DNA of 64,000 nucleotides from JBCBXA01 sp039816825 (GTDB lineage: Bacteria > Pseudomonadota > Alphaproteobacteria > Rhizobiales > Rhizobiaceae): positions 71,584 through 135,583 of the forward strand of contig JBCBXA010000001.1 in NCBI GenBank assembly GCA_039816825.1, written 5' to 3'. Each line of letters opens with the position of its first letter. Positions within the stretch are counted from its first letter, which is position 1. The position numbers were made by a program, and so were the translations under genes. A model generated the notes under the pieces. It did not search any database, was not told the origin of the DNA, and worked only from the letters and a program-made list of their open reading frames with translations. Shown one piece after another: positions 1 to 8,799 of the stretch.

Positions 1-601
1 TGGAGACTTTTGCTCCACCCACAATGGCTGTGACAGGGCGCTTGGGGTTGCCCAGGGCAGCGTCAAGCGCTTCGAGCTCAGCCTGCATGGTGCGGCCGGC
101 ATAGCTTGGCAGGTGTTGCGTGATGCCTTCCGTAGATGCGTGCGCACGGTGGGCCGCTGAGAACGCATCGTTGATGTAGATGTCTCCCAGTTCGGCCAGT
201 TCAGCGCCGAAGGGCGGGTTGTTCTTCTCTTCACACGGGTGGAAGCGTGTGTTCTCCAGGAGCAGAACATCGCCAGCAGAGATGGCAGCAATGGCGGCCT
301 TCGCCGGTTCGCCGCAGCAGTCATCAGCGAAAGCCACGCTGTGCCCGAACACGCCCTCGACGGCTGGGATTATCTGCCTGAGGCTCATTTCGGGAACCAC
401 CTGACCCTTTGGCCGTCCGAAATGAGCGAGCATCGCGACTTTCGCGCCTTTGCCTGCGAGTTCCGCGATAGTCGGCTTGATGCGCTCAATGCGCGTTGTG
501 TCTGTGACCGTCTCACCTTCCATGGGCACGTTCAGGTCAACGCGCACCAGACACACCTTGCCTTCAATGTTTGTGAGATCATCCAGAGTGCGGAATGTCA
601 T
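1..601 (-). CDS. pgk: Phosphoglycerate kinase, N-terminal part (runs off the window)
   Basis: Transfers phosphate between 1,3-bisphosphoglycerate and ADP in glycolysis, and the reverse in gluconeogenesis. Reading back from the ATG at 601 gives 200 codons without a stop. They show the family signatures VDLNVP (residues 21-26), AHFGRPKG (59-66), LLLENTRFH (113-121) and NDAFSAAHRAHAS (144-156), which make up the 3-phosphoglycerate-binding N-terminal domain. The nucleotide-binding C-terminal half lies beyond position 1. With gap and tkt further along the same strand this is the usual alphaproteobacterial tkt-gap-pgk neighbourhood, but here four unrelated genes separate gap from pgk. The LysE-type gene on the same strand ends only 9 bases before this start, so the two may share a transcript. 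The identification is firm. Confidence 0.96.
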   Translation of the reverse strand, partial: MTFRTLDDLTNIEGKVCLVRVDLNVPMEGETVTDTTRIERIKPTIAELAGKGAKVAMLAHFGRPKGQVVPEMSLRQIIPAVEGVFGHSVAFADDCCGEPAKAAIAAISAGDVLLLENTRFHPCEEKNNPPFGAELAELGDIYINDAFSAAHRAHASTEGITQHLPSYAGRTMQAELEALDAALGNPKRPVTAIVGGAKVS

Positions 602-610
602 TTTGAGGTC

Positions 611-1228
611 CTAACGGTTGGTGCCGGTGGTGGCCGCTATGCCAACGCCAAAGGCGAGCAGGGCCAGTCCGAATGTCTGTTCGAGGCGCTGCTTGATGCG
701 CCTAAACGCGTTGCGAACAGAAGGAAGGGTGAAGAACAGGGTCACAAGCGCAAACCAGACGAACACGCCACCTGCCATGATGATTCCATAGCCAATCTTG
801 GTGGCCAGCATGGTTTCGGGTGACGTGACCTGAAGAAACACCGACATGGCAAACAAGGTTGCCTTGGGGTTGGTCGCATTGGTCAGGAAGCCCCAGCGCA
901 ACGCCCGCCAGGGTGGCATGGCGGCGGCTCTTGATTGAGGCAGCTCAGGGGAGGCCTGCTTCCACATGGTGAAGCCAAGGAAAATCAGATAGGCCGCGCC
1001 CGCCAGCTTGAGCGCGCTGAACAGAAAGATGGATTGCGACACCAGAAGCGCGATGCCTGCGATGGCATAGGCCGCGTGCATGCTGACGGCGAGGGCCACG
1101 CCTGCGGCGGTCATGAGGCCTGCCATGCGCCCACCTGAAATGGTGTTGCGGAGCACCACCACAAAATCAGGCCCCGGTACGACGGCCGCGATGATGGTGA
1201 TGGAAATGACTGTCAGGAGTTCGATCAT
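611..1228 (-). CDS. LysE/RhtB-family amino-acid exporter
   Basis: A 205-residue inner-membrane protein with about six hydrophobic segments. The N-terminus, with GPDFVVVL (residues about 19-26) followed by GGRMAGL, is the family signature of LysE/RhtB exporters, which push amino acids such as lysine, threonine or homoserine lactone out of the cell using the proton gradient. The length is normal for the family. It ends 9 bases before pgk on the same strand, so co-transcription is possible, but nothing links its function to glycolysis. The substrate cannot be read from sequence. The family call is secure. Confidence 0.88.
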   Translation of the reverse strand: MIELLTVISITIIAAVVPGPDFVVVLRNTISGGRMAGLMTAAGVALAVSMHAAYAIAGIALLVSQSIFLFSALKLAGAAYLIFLGFTMWKQASPELPQSRAAAMPPWRALRWGFLTNATNPKATLFAMSVFLQVTSPETMLATKIGYGIIMAGGVFVWFALVTLFFTLPSVRNAFRRIKQRLEQTFGLALLAFGVGIAATTGTNR

Positions 1229-1363
1229 GGGTAACTACCTCCGCGGCAGGCCTACACTCAGAAAGGGATGGCGACAACGCTACGACAGTTCATTCGATAC
1301 CGGTTCCCATCTCGCTTCGCAGTGCTAGTTGGCTTTCGGCGCACAGATGTTTGGAGAGCCTGA

Positions 1364-2020
1364 ATGCAGAACAGTTCGCCACCGGATTTGATCTATGGTT
1401 TCGATGCCCTTTGCGGCTGGTGCTACGGTGCCATACCGGCGATGCGCGCTTTGCTGGCAAAGCGCCCTGACTTTTCTGTCCAAGTGATCCACGGTGGACT
1501 TGTCACTGGTGCGCGTGTCGGCCCTTACAGCGAGATGGTAGAGTACATTCGAGGTGCGTCGGCGCGGATGTCAGATGTAACGGGTCAGGAATTGTCATCG
1601 GCTTTCTTTGATCTCATCTCTAGCGAGCCGCCGATTGTTTCAGGATCTGCCAAGCCTGCATGGGCAATCATGCAAATGCGCGAAATCGCTCCCGAGAACG
1701 AGTTGGCTTTGGCCCATCTGGTGCAAGAGGCGCATTTCCGCGATGGCCGAGACCTCAACGATCCGAACACGTACCACCATATCTGCGCAGTCAGCGACAT
1801 GCCGGAATTGGATCTGGAAGGCTTGGAAGGTGTAACCGAAGCAACCCCGTTGGTGATCTCTGAATTTGGCCGAGCCGCTGCGATGGGGATTTCCTCTTTT
1901 CCTACGGTGCTGGCACGGGCGCAGGAAGGCAGCAACGCTTATGCGAAGCTACCCTCGATCTACGAACCCGGTCAGTTTGTGTCTATGGTGGAGCAGCACC
2001 TGGCTGGTATTGCTGCATAG
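1364..2020 (+). CDS. DsbA-family thioredoxin-fold protein (COG3531/FrnE-like)
   Basis: A 218-residue protein with a CGWC redox motif at residues 17-20, just after the first beta strand, and a likely cis-proline in SSFPTVLA near residue 180. A helical insertion lies between them, as in the DsbA/FrnE fold. There is no signal peptide, so it should act in the cytoplasm, unlike periplasmic DsbA. Known relatives include FrnE-type oxidoreductases and glutathione-S-transferase kappa-like proteins. The actual substrate is unknown. It is encoded alone on the plus strand and converges with the SH3 gene, leaving only 4 bases between their stops. Confidence 0.8.
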   Translation: MQNSSPPDLIYGFDALCGWCYGAIPAMRALLAKRPDFSVQVIHGGLVTGARVGPYSEMVEYIRGASARMSDVTGQELSSAFFDLISSEPPIVSGSAKPAWAIMQMREIAPENELALAHLVQEAHFRDGRDLNDPNTYHHICAVSDMPELDLEGLEGVTEATPLVISEFGRAAAMGISSFPTVLARAQEGSNAYAKLPSIYEPGQFVSMVEQHLAGIAA

Positions 2021-2024
2021 GTGC

Positions 2025-2393
2025 TCAGTGCCAGCCAAAGGCGGCGGGGTGGACGCTGGCGAAGTCTTCACCTTTGCGGACGAGGTAGCGGCCATTCACC
2101 CAGCCCTCTTTCCAGCCGCGGTGAATTTTGCACCAGTCAGCGCCGGATTTGATTATGCAACGCTCCACATAGACAACGCGCCCGAGTTTGATCGAACCGG
2201 CTTTCTGGCTGTGAGCTGCTGGCCATTTGCGGATGTTCAGCCGATCCCAGGCCGGGAAGCCTTGGGTAATGGCCTTGCGCTCGACATAGTAGCCTTCAGC
2301 CGCAGCGGGCGCGACTGACATGGCCAGACCTGTCAGAGCTGCTCCTAAGGTTGCTGCCGTCACAATGGCGCGGATGTTGAAGATGCTGGTCAT
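2025..2393 (-). CDS. Secreted SH3-domain protein
   Basis: A 122-residue protein with a clear signal peptide: charged start, a hydrophobic stretch to about residue 28 and cleavage near APAAA at about 28-32. The mature part is essentially one bacterial SH3 (SH3b) domain with LNIRKWP, GRVVYVER and WCKIHRGWKEGWVNGRYL, the last being the typical W..V...GW......L pattern. Such domains bind cell-wall peptides or other periplasmic ligands, often in proteins with no catalytic part, as here. Two cysteines (in ERCI and DWCK) could form a disulfide. The ligand is unknown. Confidence 0.75.
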   Translation of the reverse strand: MTSIFNIRAIVTAATLGAALTGLAMSVAPAAAEGYYVERKAITQGFPAWDRLNIRKWPAAHSQKAGSIKLGRVVYVERCIIKSGADWCKIHRGWKEGWVNGRYLVRKGEDFASVHPAAFGWH

Positions 2394-2454
2394 AATCTCT
2401 CTCCTGCTCTGCGCGCTCTTTGGCGCTGTTGAGGAGAGGTTTGGCAGGTCACGA

Positions 2455-2482
2455 CTGAACGGCGTCTGAGATCGCCGTTCAG
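2455..2482 (-). terminator. Strong hairpin after the DUF924 gene
   Basis: A perfect 10-base inverted repeat, CTGAACGGCG and CGCCGTTCAG, around an 8-base loop, 24 bases past the stop at 2506 of the DUF924 gene. There is no long U tract on the minus strand, so it is a terminator-like or mRNA-stabilising hairpin rather than a textbook intrinsic terminator. Confidence 0.5.
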
Positions 2483-2505
2483 TTTCGGTTCAGGGGATCC
2501 GAGCA

Positions 2506-3072
2506 TTAGACCGGAGTGCCACCATCGAGGTCTCGCTCGGCCAGATAAGCCGCTTCTTGAGGAGTGTTTGCGCGGCCCAGCACCGCGTTGCGCGTCGGAT
2601 ATCGACCAAATCGTTCAACGACAGAGCGATGGCCTTGGGAAAATTTGAGGGCCTGCTCGTTCTCCAAAGCCTCAAACAGCGGAAGCCCTTCGTCGTGCAC
2701 GACCAGACTCTCGGCGTGCATGTAGGGCATCAGCATGAAATGCCGCTGCTCGGTGGTCAGCTTCTCGTGATCGCCCTGACGTACGGCCTCCTGCGCGAGG
2801 GCGCGGGCCTGTGCGTCATAGGCATAAGCCTGGCCTGACCCGCGATGGATCTGCCGCGAGAACTGATCGAGCACGATGATTTCGGCCAGCCTCCCGTGGG
2901 GTGTATCACGCCATGCGCTTAACTCGCCGGCGCCTGCGGCTTCTAGCGTGTCACCGAACTGGTCGCGCACCTTCTCGTCAAAGGCATCCGAAGATTGCCA
3001 CCAGTCGCTCTGTCCGTGCTGTTCGAACCAAAAGTTGAGAACATCATCCGGGGTGGTTGTCTTGTTTGCCAT
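2506..3072 (-). CDS. DUF924 family protein
   Basis: A 188-residue protein. The ATG at 3072 is chosen because the open frame upstream of it overlaps the gap terminator and lacks family features. It begins with DVLNFWF, followed by LDQFSRQIHRG, PYMHAES and RYPTRN, which are the conserved blocks of the DUF924 (COG3803) family of all-alpha, TPR-like proteins common in proteobacteria. No biochemical role is established for the family. It lies downstream of gap on the same strand, but a terminator separates them, so it probably has its own promoter. Confidence 0.8.
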   Translation of the reverse strand: MANKTTTPDDVLNFWFEQHGQSDWWQSSDAFDEKVRDQFGDTLEAAGAGELSAWRDTPHGRLAEIIVLDQFSRQIHRGSGQAYAYDAQARALAQEAVRQGDHEKLTTEQRHFMLMPYMHAESLVVHDEGLPLFEALENEQALKFSQGHRSVVERFGRYPTRNAVLGRANTPQEAAYLAERDLDGGTPV

Positions 3073-3084
3073 GCCTGCCTCCGC

Positions 3085-3114
3085 AAAAGAAAAGGGCCGC
3101 CGAGAAGGCAGCCC
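3085..3114 (-). terminator. Intrinsic terminator of gap
   Basis: On the minus strand the stem GGGCTGCC/GGCGGCCC (one G-U pair) is followed directly by a run of Us broken by one C. It sits 33 bases past the gap stop and before the DUF924 start, so it should end the gap transcript. Confidence 0.75.
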
Positions 3115-3146
3115 GTTTCCGTGCATATAGGGGTCGAGATCGCTTT

Positions 3147-4148
3147 CTACAGCAGCTTGCCCATGGCGACCGCCGTATCGCCCATGCGGTTTGAGAAGCC
3201 CCATTCATTGTCATACCAGCTCATCACGCGCACCAGATTGCCTTCGAGCACTTTGGTCTGTTGGCTGGCGAAGTTGGATGAATGCGGGTCGTGGTTGAAG
3301 TCGATCGAGACTTTGCTCTCAGGGGCGTAGTCGAGCACGCCTTTCAACTCGCCTTCGGCAGCAGCCTTGATGGCTTCATTCACCTCTTCAGCCGTCACGT
3401 CTCGTGATGGCACGAACTTCAGGTCGATGAGTGACACGTTGGGGGTCGGCACGCGGATGGCGGAGCCATCGAGTTTGCCTGCCAGTTCGGGCAATACCAG
3501 GCCAACAGCCTTCGCGGCGCCGGTGGATGTCGGGATCATGGACATGGCCGCCGCGCGGGCGCGGTAGAGGTCCTTGTGCATCGTGTCGAGGGTTGGCTGA
3601 TCACCGGTGTAGGAGTGCACCGTGGTCATGTAGCCCTTCTCGATGCCGAAAGCCTTGTGCAGCACATAGGCGACGGGCGCGAGGCAGTTGGTGGTGCATG
3701 ATGCGTTGGAGACGACGACATCGTCAGACGTCAGCACGTCGTGATTGACGCCATAGACGATGGTCTTGTCAGCATTAGCGCCTGGCGCTGAGATGAGAAT
3801 GCGTTTCGAACCGTTCTCCAGATGCATCGCTGCCTTGTCGCGTGCGGTGAAGATGCCCGTGCACTCAAGTGCTATGTCTACGTCCGACCAGGGCAGTTCC
3901 TTGGGGTCGCGGATGGCGGTCACGCGGATGTCGTTGCGGCCAAGATTGATGCTGTCCCCATTGACGGAAACCGTGCCGGGATAGCGGCCATGGACCGAGT
4001 CGTAGCGCAGCAGGTGAGCATTGGTCTCCACCGGCCCCAGATCGTTGATCGCAACCACTTCGATGTCGGTGCGCCCGCTTTCGTAAATGGCGCGAAGCAC
4101 GTTGCGGCCAATGCGGCCAAACCCGTTGATGGCGACTTTAACGGCCAT
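3147..4148 (-). CDS. gap: Glyceraldehyde-3-phosphate dehydrogenase
   Basis: Type I phosphorylating GAPDH, 333 residues, normal length. It interconverts glyceraldehyde-3-phosphate and 1,3-bisphosphoglycerate with NAD in the cytoplasm. The nucleotide-binding motif INGFGRIGR (residues 7-15) is followed by VVAIND (31-36), whose acidic residue favours NAD over NADP. The catalytic cysteine is Cys151 in SNASCTTNCLAP, with His178 in the TVHSYTGDQ block as its partner. It lies downstream of tkt on the same strand with a 134-base gap containing a hairpin. The ATG at 4148 is in a good context. Confidence 0.97.
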   Translation of the reverse strand: MAVKVAINGFGRIGRNVLRAIYESGRTDIEVVAINDLGPVETNAHLLRYDSVHGRYPGTVSVNGDSINLGRNDIRVTAIRDPKELPWSDVDIALECTGIFTARDKAAMHLENGSKRILISAPGANADKTIVYGVNHDVLTSDDVVVSNASCTTNCLAPVAYVLHKAFGIEKGYMTTVHSYTGDQPTLDTMHKDLYRARAAAMSMIPTSTGAAKAVGLVLPELAGKLDGSAIRVPTPNVSLIDLKFVPSRDVTAEEVNEAIKAAAEGELKGVLDYAPESKVSIDFNHDPHSSNFASQQTKVLEGNLVRVMSWYDNEWGFSNRMGDTAVAMGKLL

Positions 4149-4213
4149 GGAAAATCTCCTGCTGAGGGAAGAGGTCAGAAAAGACGGATGTCAGGCGCAG
4201 CCATAAACCGGCT

Positions 4214-4234
4214 GGCGGATGGAATCCACCCGCC
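4214..4234 (-). other. Hairpin between tkt and gap
   Basis: The stem GGCGGGTGG/CCATCCGCC (minus strand, one G-U pair) closes on a 3-base loop midway between tkt and gap. No U run follows it in the direction of transcription, so it looks more like an intercistronic processing or stability element than a terminator. No role can be shown from sequence alone. Confidence 0.35.
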
Positions 4235-4282
4235 ACGCCGTTTCAGACAGCGCTTTCCGGAAAGCTGGCCGCAATGCTCGGG

Positions 4283-6268
4283 CTAGCCGAGCTGCGCCTT
4301 GGCAGCGGTGACAACCGCTTCTGCCGTGATGCCAAAATGATTGTACAGATCGGCAATCGGAGCCGAAGCGCCGAAGCTGTCCATGCCAACAAAGCGTCCA
4401 CCATCGCCAAGGAACAGGTTCCAGCCCATTTCCACGCCCGCTTCTACCGCAACACGAGCGGCAGCATCACCAATGACAGACGCTCGATATTCGTCGCTCT
4501 GGCTGCGGAACAGTTCAAAGGATGGAACGGACACCACGCGGGCGCCGATGCCCTCTTCTTCCAGCTTGGCTTGGGCTTCGATGGCAATGTTCACTTCCGA
4601 GCCAGAGGCAAAAATCGTCACCTGCTCTTCAAGGCTGGTGCCAGAGATGGTGTAGGCTCCCTTGGTGCAATGGTTCTTTTCATCATGCTCTTTGCGGCAG
4701 GCAGCGAGACCCTGGCGCGTCAGTGCCAGAACAGTTGGGCCGTCTGTGCGTTCGAGTGCCAGCTGCCAGGCTTCTGCCGTTTCCATGGCATCGGCCGGAC
4801 GCAGCGTTACCAGACCCGGGATGCAGCGCATGGCGGCCAGATGCTCGACCGGCTGGTGGGTGGGGCCATCTTCGCCAAGACCGATGGAGTCATGGGTCAT
4901 CACATAGACCACGCGCTGGTGCATCAGTGCGGAGAGGCGGATCGCCGGGCGGCAATAGTCAGTGAAGGCGAAAAACGTGCCGCCGTAGGGAATCAAACCG
5001 CCGTGCAGCGCGATACCATTCATGGCGGCGGCCATGCCATGTTCGCGAATGCCATAGCCAACATAGCGACCGGTGAAGTCATCGGCGCTGATGGTCACCA
5101 TGCCTTCGGTCTTCGTGTTGTTGGAGCCCGTCAGATCTGCGGAGCCGCCCAAGGTCTCGGGAATGGCTGCATTGATGACCTCAAGAGCCATCTCGCTCGA
5201 TTTGCGGGTGGCAACTTTGGGTTGGTCGGCAGCGAGGGTTTGGCGATACTCGTCCATGGTCCGCTCAAAGCCGGAGGGCAGGCGGCCCTCCATACGACGC
5301 AGGAACTCACCACGCTTTGTGGCATCGGCGGCCGCAACGCGCTCATCCCAGTCATGGCGCGTCTTGGCTGCATTCAGCGCTGCGATGCGCCACGCGTCGT
5401 AGATATCGGTTGGAATATGGAAGGGCTCATGCTCCCAGCCGAGCGCTTCGCGTGTGGCCGCGATCTCTTCATCGCCCAAGGGCGAGCCGTGGGCCTTCGA
5501 GGTGCCCGCCTTGTTGGGTGACCCGAAGCCGATCTGCGTCTTGCACGCGATCATAGTTGGCTTGTCGGAGGACTGGGCCTCCCGGATAGCGGCCTCGATG
5601 GCCGCCGGATTGTGCCCATCGCAGGAAAGCGTGTTCCAGCCCGATGCTTGGAAGCGCATGGCCTGATCTGTGGAGTCAGCTATGGAAACCGGGCCATCGA
5701 TGGTGATGTTATTGTCGTCCCAAAGCACGATGAGTTTGCTGAGCTTCAGGTGGCCGGCGAGCGCAATGGCTTCCTGGCTGATGCCTTCCATGAGGCAGCC
5801 GTCGCCCACCAGGCAGTAAGTCATGTGATCAACAAGGTCGTCGCCGAACTCTGAGTTCAGCACGCGCTCGGCCAGCGCCATGCCGACGGCGTTCGCAATG
5901 CCCTGGCCGAGAGGGCCGGTGGTGGTTTCAATGCCGGCGGCATATCCAAATTCCGGGTGACCGGCAGTCTTGGCGCCGAGCTGGCGGAAGTTCTTGATCT
6001 CGTCGATGGTCATATCCTCATAACCGAGGAGATGAAGCAGCGAATAGAGTAGCATCGAACCGTGTCCGGCAGACAGAACAAAGCGGTCCCGGTCAGGCCA
6101 ATTGGGCTGCGTTGGGTCAAACTTCATGAACTTGGTGAAAAGCACGGTCGCAATGTCGGCTGCACCCATCGGCAGGCCCGGGTGGCCGGAATTGGCCTTT
6201 TGCACCGCGTCCATGGAGAGGGCGCGGATGGCGTTGGCCATGTCAGCGTGGCGGTTCGAGAGATTCAT
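4283..6268 (-). CDS. tkt: Transketolase
   Basis: A 661-residue thiamine-diphosphate enzyme that moves two-carbon units between sugar phosphates in the pentose phosphate pathway. The start at 6268 matches the family N-terminus (MANAIRALSMDAV follows after ten residues); longer in-frame starts only add non-conserved sequence. Visible features are His29 in SGHPGLPMGAAD, His69 in SAGHGSML, the TPP/Mg motif starting GDG at 155 and ending NN near 186, and the central pyrimidine-domain block SADLTGSNNT followed by YVGYGIREHGM. Length and domain order are complete. It heads the tkt-gap group and faces away from DUF4164 and zapA, as in many alphaproteobacteria. Confidence 0.97.
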   Translation of the reverse strand: MNLSNRHADMANAIRALSMDAVQKANSGHPGLPMGAADIATVLFTKFMKFDPTQPNWPDRDRFVLSAGHGSMLLYSLLHLLGYEDMTIDEIKNFRQLGAKTAGHPEFGYAAGIETTTGPLGQGIANAVGMALAERVLNSEFGDDLVDHMTYCLVGDGCLMEGISQEAIALAGHLKLSKLIVLWDDNNITIDGPVSIADSTDQAMRFQASGWNTLSCDGHNPAAIEAAIREAQSSDKPTMIACKTQIGFGSPNKAGTSKAHGSPLGDEEIAATREALGWEHEPFHIPTDIYDAWRIAALNAAKTRHDWDERVAAADATKRGEFLRRMEGRLPSGFERTMDEYRQTLAADQPKVATRKSSEMALEVINAAIPETLGGSADLTGSNNTKTEGMVTISADDFTGRYVGYGIREHGMAAAMNGIALHGGLIPYGGTFFAFTDYCRPAIRLSALMHQRVVYVMTHDSIGLGEDGPTHQPVEHLAAMRCIPGLVTLRPADAMETAEAWQLALERTDGPTVLALTRQGLAACRKEHDEKNHCTKGAYTISGTSLEEQVTIFASGSEVNIAIEAQAKLEEEGIGARVVSVPSFELFRSQSDEYRASVIGDAAARVAVEAGVEMGWNLFLGDGGRFVGMDSFGASAPIADLYNHFGITAEAVVTAAKAQLG

Positions 6269-6557
6269 GAAAGGGCCTGTTTGTGTTGTTTTCACGAGGC
6301 AAAGACGGTGCTCAGCCGGTTTGTGGCAACGCGGCTTGATGAGCGCGGCGACACTTATCAGGTGGTCCATTCGAGTCAACGCGACGATGGGTAAGGTGCG
6401 CGGGCATAAGTGCCGCGCGATCTTGACGGCTGGCGACGGCGCCCCTTACACCTGCTCAACGCTTTGGCGAAGGAAGCTGCGCCAAGTGCCAGATTGTAAA
6501 GCTATTTGCGGCCCTCACTTTCGGGGCGGGCTGGGCCGCGCATGCAGTGGGGACAGC

Positions 6558-6833
6558 GTGCAGGACCAACTCAACACCGCCATCTCGGATTTGACCGCAG
6601 CGCTGGAACGCCTGGAAACCGTGATAGACGCCCGGCTTGATCGTCAGCGCACCGTGGAAGAAGTCGAGGACGAAGTCGTGCGCATGCGCGCCGACCGTGT
6701 TCGCCTTGCTGAGAGCCTTGACGAAAGTGAAGCCCGGGCCAACCGGCTGGTGGACGCCAATGCCGAGGTTTCCAATCGTCTGGTCGGTGCTCTTGAGAGC
6801 ATCCGGGCCGTCCTTGACCGGCATCCGGCCTGA
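6558..6833 (+). CDS. DUF4164 family coiled-coil protein
   Basis: A 91-residue, almost wholly helical, charged protein that starts VQDQLNTAISDLTAALERLE. The GTG at 6558 is chosen because a GGGGA ribosome site lies 5-9 bases upstream and the protein then begins with the coiled coil; the longer open frame runs back into the tkt promoter region. DUF4164 proteins sit next to zapA in many alphaproteobacteria and, like ZapA, are short coiled coils, so a structural or division-linked role is plausible but unproven. Confidence 0.72.
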   Translation: MQDQLNTAISDLTAALERLETVIDARLDRQRTVEEVEDEVVRMRADRVRLAESLDESEARANRLVDANAEVSNRLVGALESIRAVLDRHPA

Positions 6834-6923
6834 AATGCGCCTTAGCCGCAAATAGGCCGTCTTCACTTCGCAAGCTGCGGCATTATCGCCAAGTTACCCA
6901 ATTCAGTCCGCCCCGGAGCCTCC

Positions 6924-7292
6924 ATGCCTCACGTCGTCGTCAACATAAATGGGAAGCCCTATCGCATGGCCTGTGACGATGGGCAGGAGGCCCACCTGCA
7001 GGCACTGGGCGAGCGGCTGGACGGCTATGTCACGAGCCTGAAGGGCAGTGTTGGCGAGATTGGTGATCAGCGGCTGACTGTGATGGCGGGCGTTATGGCA
7101 GCGGATGCCCTGAGCGAAGCCGAAGAACGCGTTGCGAAGCTCGAGGCGGAGCTAAAGGCGTTGCGGTCACAGGTTGAGGCGAGTTCTGCCACGTCTGTTC
7201 AAGCCAATTCCGAGACCATCGCCAAACTGGGCGAAGCGACCAAGGCGGTGGACGCTATCACCAACCGGCTGAAGGAACGTGGCGGCGCCTGA
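6924..7292 (+). CDS. zapA: Cell division protein ZapA
   Basis: A 122-residue FtsZ-associated protein that bundles FtsZ filaments at midcell. The N-terminal globular part has the conserved VVVNINGKPYRMAC.DGQE.HL..LG..LD pattern (residues 4-34), followed by the QRLTVMAGVMAADALSEAEE helix and a C-terminal coiled coil from about residue 68. It lies 90 bases after the DUF4164 gene on the same strand. In many proteobacteria zapA is followed directly by 6S RNA and ygfA; here a DddP-family gene lies between. Confidence 0.9.
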   Translation: MPHVVVNINGKPYRMACDDGQEAHLQALGERLDGYVTSLKGSVGEIGDQRLTVMAGVMAADALSEAEERVAKLEAELKALRSQVEASSATSVQANSETIAKLGEATKAVDAITNRLKERGGA

Positions 7293-7416
7293 ACGCCTCA
7301 CGGCTGAACCCACCCATCCCGCTGAACCCATTCCAATGTGTGGCCAGCGGCAAAAGGGGCGCAATCTGGCATGGACGCGGAAGCGGCACTGGCCAACTGT
7401 GAAGTTGGAGGCTGCC

Positions 7417-8763
7417 ATGAACTTTCATTCCTCTTTTTCGGTGACGAACCGCAAGATTGATCCGACCCGCAGACGGGTCACGACGGGTGATGTTCTGCCT
7501 GACGGCACGCCGAATGATAACGACCGTGTTGAGATCGGCCCCACCGATCTCGCCTTTGAGGAATGGGGCCGCCTGGGGCTGACACCACCCGACATGCCGA
7601 CTCTTCGGGAGTATCGGCACAGGCGTCTTGTGGAAGCCATCAATGAGCGCGGCTATGGCGGGCTGTTGATGTTTGATCCGCTCAACATTCGCTACGCGAC
7701 TGACACCACCAACATGCAGTTGTGGATCATGCACAACCCCTGCCGAGCCTGCTTTATATCCGCAGGCGGCCATATGGTGCTTTGGGATTTCCACGGATCA
7801 GATCATCTGAGCGCGCACCTGCCCCTCGTCAGCGAGGTCCGGCATGGAGCGAGCTTCTTCTACTTTGAAACCGGCGATCGCACGGAAGAGCACGCTGAGA
7901 AGTTCGCCGCCGTGATCAACGATCTCATGGCTGAACACTGCCCCGGCGAACGCCGTTTGGCGGTCGACCGTATTGAAATTCCGGGCCAGCATGCGCTTGA
8001 GGCTCTGGGCATTGAGATCTGCAATGGACTTGAGCTCACCGAGCACGCGCGCAAGATCAAGAACGACAACGAATTGAATGCCATGCGCTGCGCCATCGCC
8101 GCGTGTGAAGCTGCAGTGGACGAGATGCGGGACATCGCCCGGCCGGGACTAGCTGAGGTTGATCTGTGGGCTGAGCTGCAAAAGGGCAATCACATTCGTG
8201 GTGGCGAGTGGATCGAGACGCGTATTCTGTCGTCGGGCCCCAGAACCAATCCATGGTTTCAGGAAGCGGGACCCCGTGTCATCCAGAACGGCGATATTCT
8301 GGCCTTCGATACGGACCTGATCGGTCCATATGGTTATTGCGCGGATCTCAGCCGAACATGGAAGATTGGCGACATTCCACCGACGGACTGTGAGAAGGAC
8401 CTCTACAAGATCGCGCTGGAGCACATACAGACCAACTTCTCCTTGCTCGCTCCGGGCAAGAGCTTTCGCGAACTCACAGAAACCGGACACCGCCTGCCGG
8501 AGCGGTTCCGCGATCTCCGCTACGGCGTGATGTATCACGGTGTTGGGCTTTGCGATGAATATCCCTCAATTCGTTATCCGGAAGATTTGGAAAGCGATGG
8601 CTATGATGGTGTTCTGGAGCCTGGTCAGTGTCTATGCGTCGAGGTTTATCTCGGCGAAGTGGGAGGCCCATGCGGCATCAAGCTGGAGGATCAAGTCGTC
8701 ATCACGGAGACGGGCGCGGAAAATCTCACCAGCCTGCCTTTTGAGGCTTCATTCCTGGACTGA
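7417..8763 (+). CDS. dddP: DMSP lyase, DddP family (M24 peptidase fold)
   Basis: A 448-residue member of the M24 (pita-bread) superfamily, which matches DddP rather than Xaa-Pro peptidases: DGTPNDNDRVEIGPT at 29-43, GGLLMFDPLNIRYATD at 81-96, and GEWIETR followed by SGPRTNPWFQ. DddP cleaves dimethylsulfoniopropionate to dimethyl sulfide and acrylate. Every active-site residue I recall for the Ruegeria enzyme falls here at a constant offset of three: Asp298, Asp300, Asp310, His374, Asp380, Glu409 and Glu424, plus Tyr369. The ATG at 7417 has a TTGGAGG site upstream; longer frames would overlap zapA. No signal peptide is seen, so it is cytoplasmic. An uncharacterised M24 sister clade remains possible. 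Confidence 0.82.
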   Translation: MNFHSSFSVTNRKIDPTRRRVTTGDVLPDGTPNDNDRVEIGPTDLAFEEWGRLGLTPPDMPTLREYRHRRLVEAINERGYGGLLMFDPLNIRYATDTTNMQLWIMHNPCRACFISAGGHMVLWDFHGSDHLSAHLPLVSEVRHGASFFYFETGDRTEEHAEKFAAVINDLMAEHCPGERRLAVDRIEIPGQHALEALGIEICNGLELTEHARKIKNDNELNAMRCAIAACEAAVDEMRDIARPGLAEVDLWAELQKGNHIRGGEWIETRILSSGPRTNPWFQEAGPRVIQNGDILAFDTDLIGPYGYCADLSRTWKIGDIPPTDCEKDLYKIALEHIQTNFSLLAPGKSFRELTETGHRLPERFRDLRYGVMYHGVGLCDEYPSIRYPEDLESDGYDGVLEPGQCLCVEVYLGEVGGPCGIKLEDQVVITETGAENLTSLPFEASFLD

Positions 8764-8799
8764 CGGCTTTCTTTCGTGTCTCGGCGTCCCTATATCGGA

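Noticed and set aside
239..823. Plus-strand open frame at the window start
   Set aside because: It is antisense to pgk and the LysE-type gene, both of which are well supported.
4274..5521. Long plus-strand open frame opposite tkt
   Set aside because: It is the complement of a highly conserved transketolase; its translation has no family features and the length is explained by high G/C and codon bias.
7279..7416. Extended N-terminus of the DddP-like protein
   Set aside because: The in-frame extension overlaps zapA and lacks similarity; a good ribosome site precedes the ATG at 7417.
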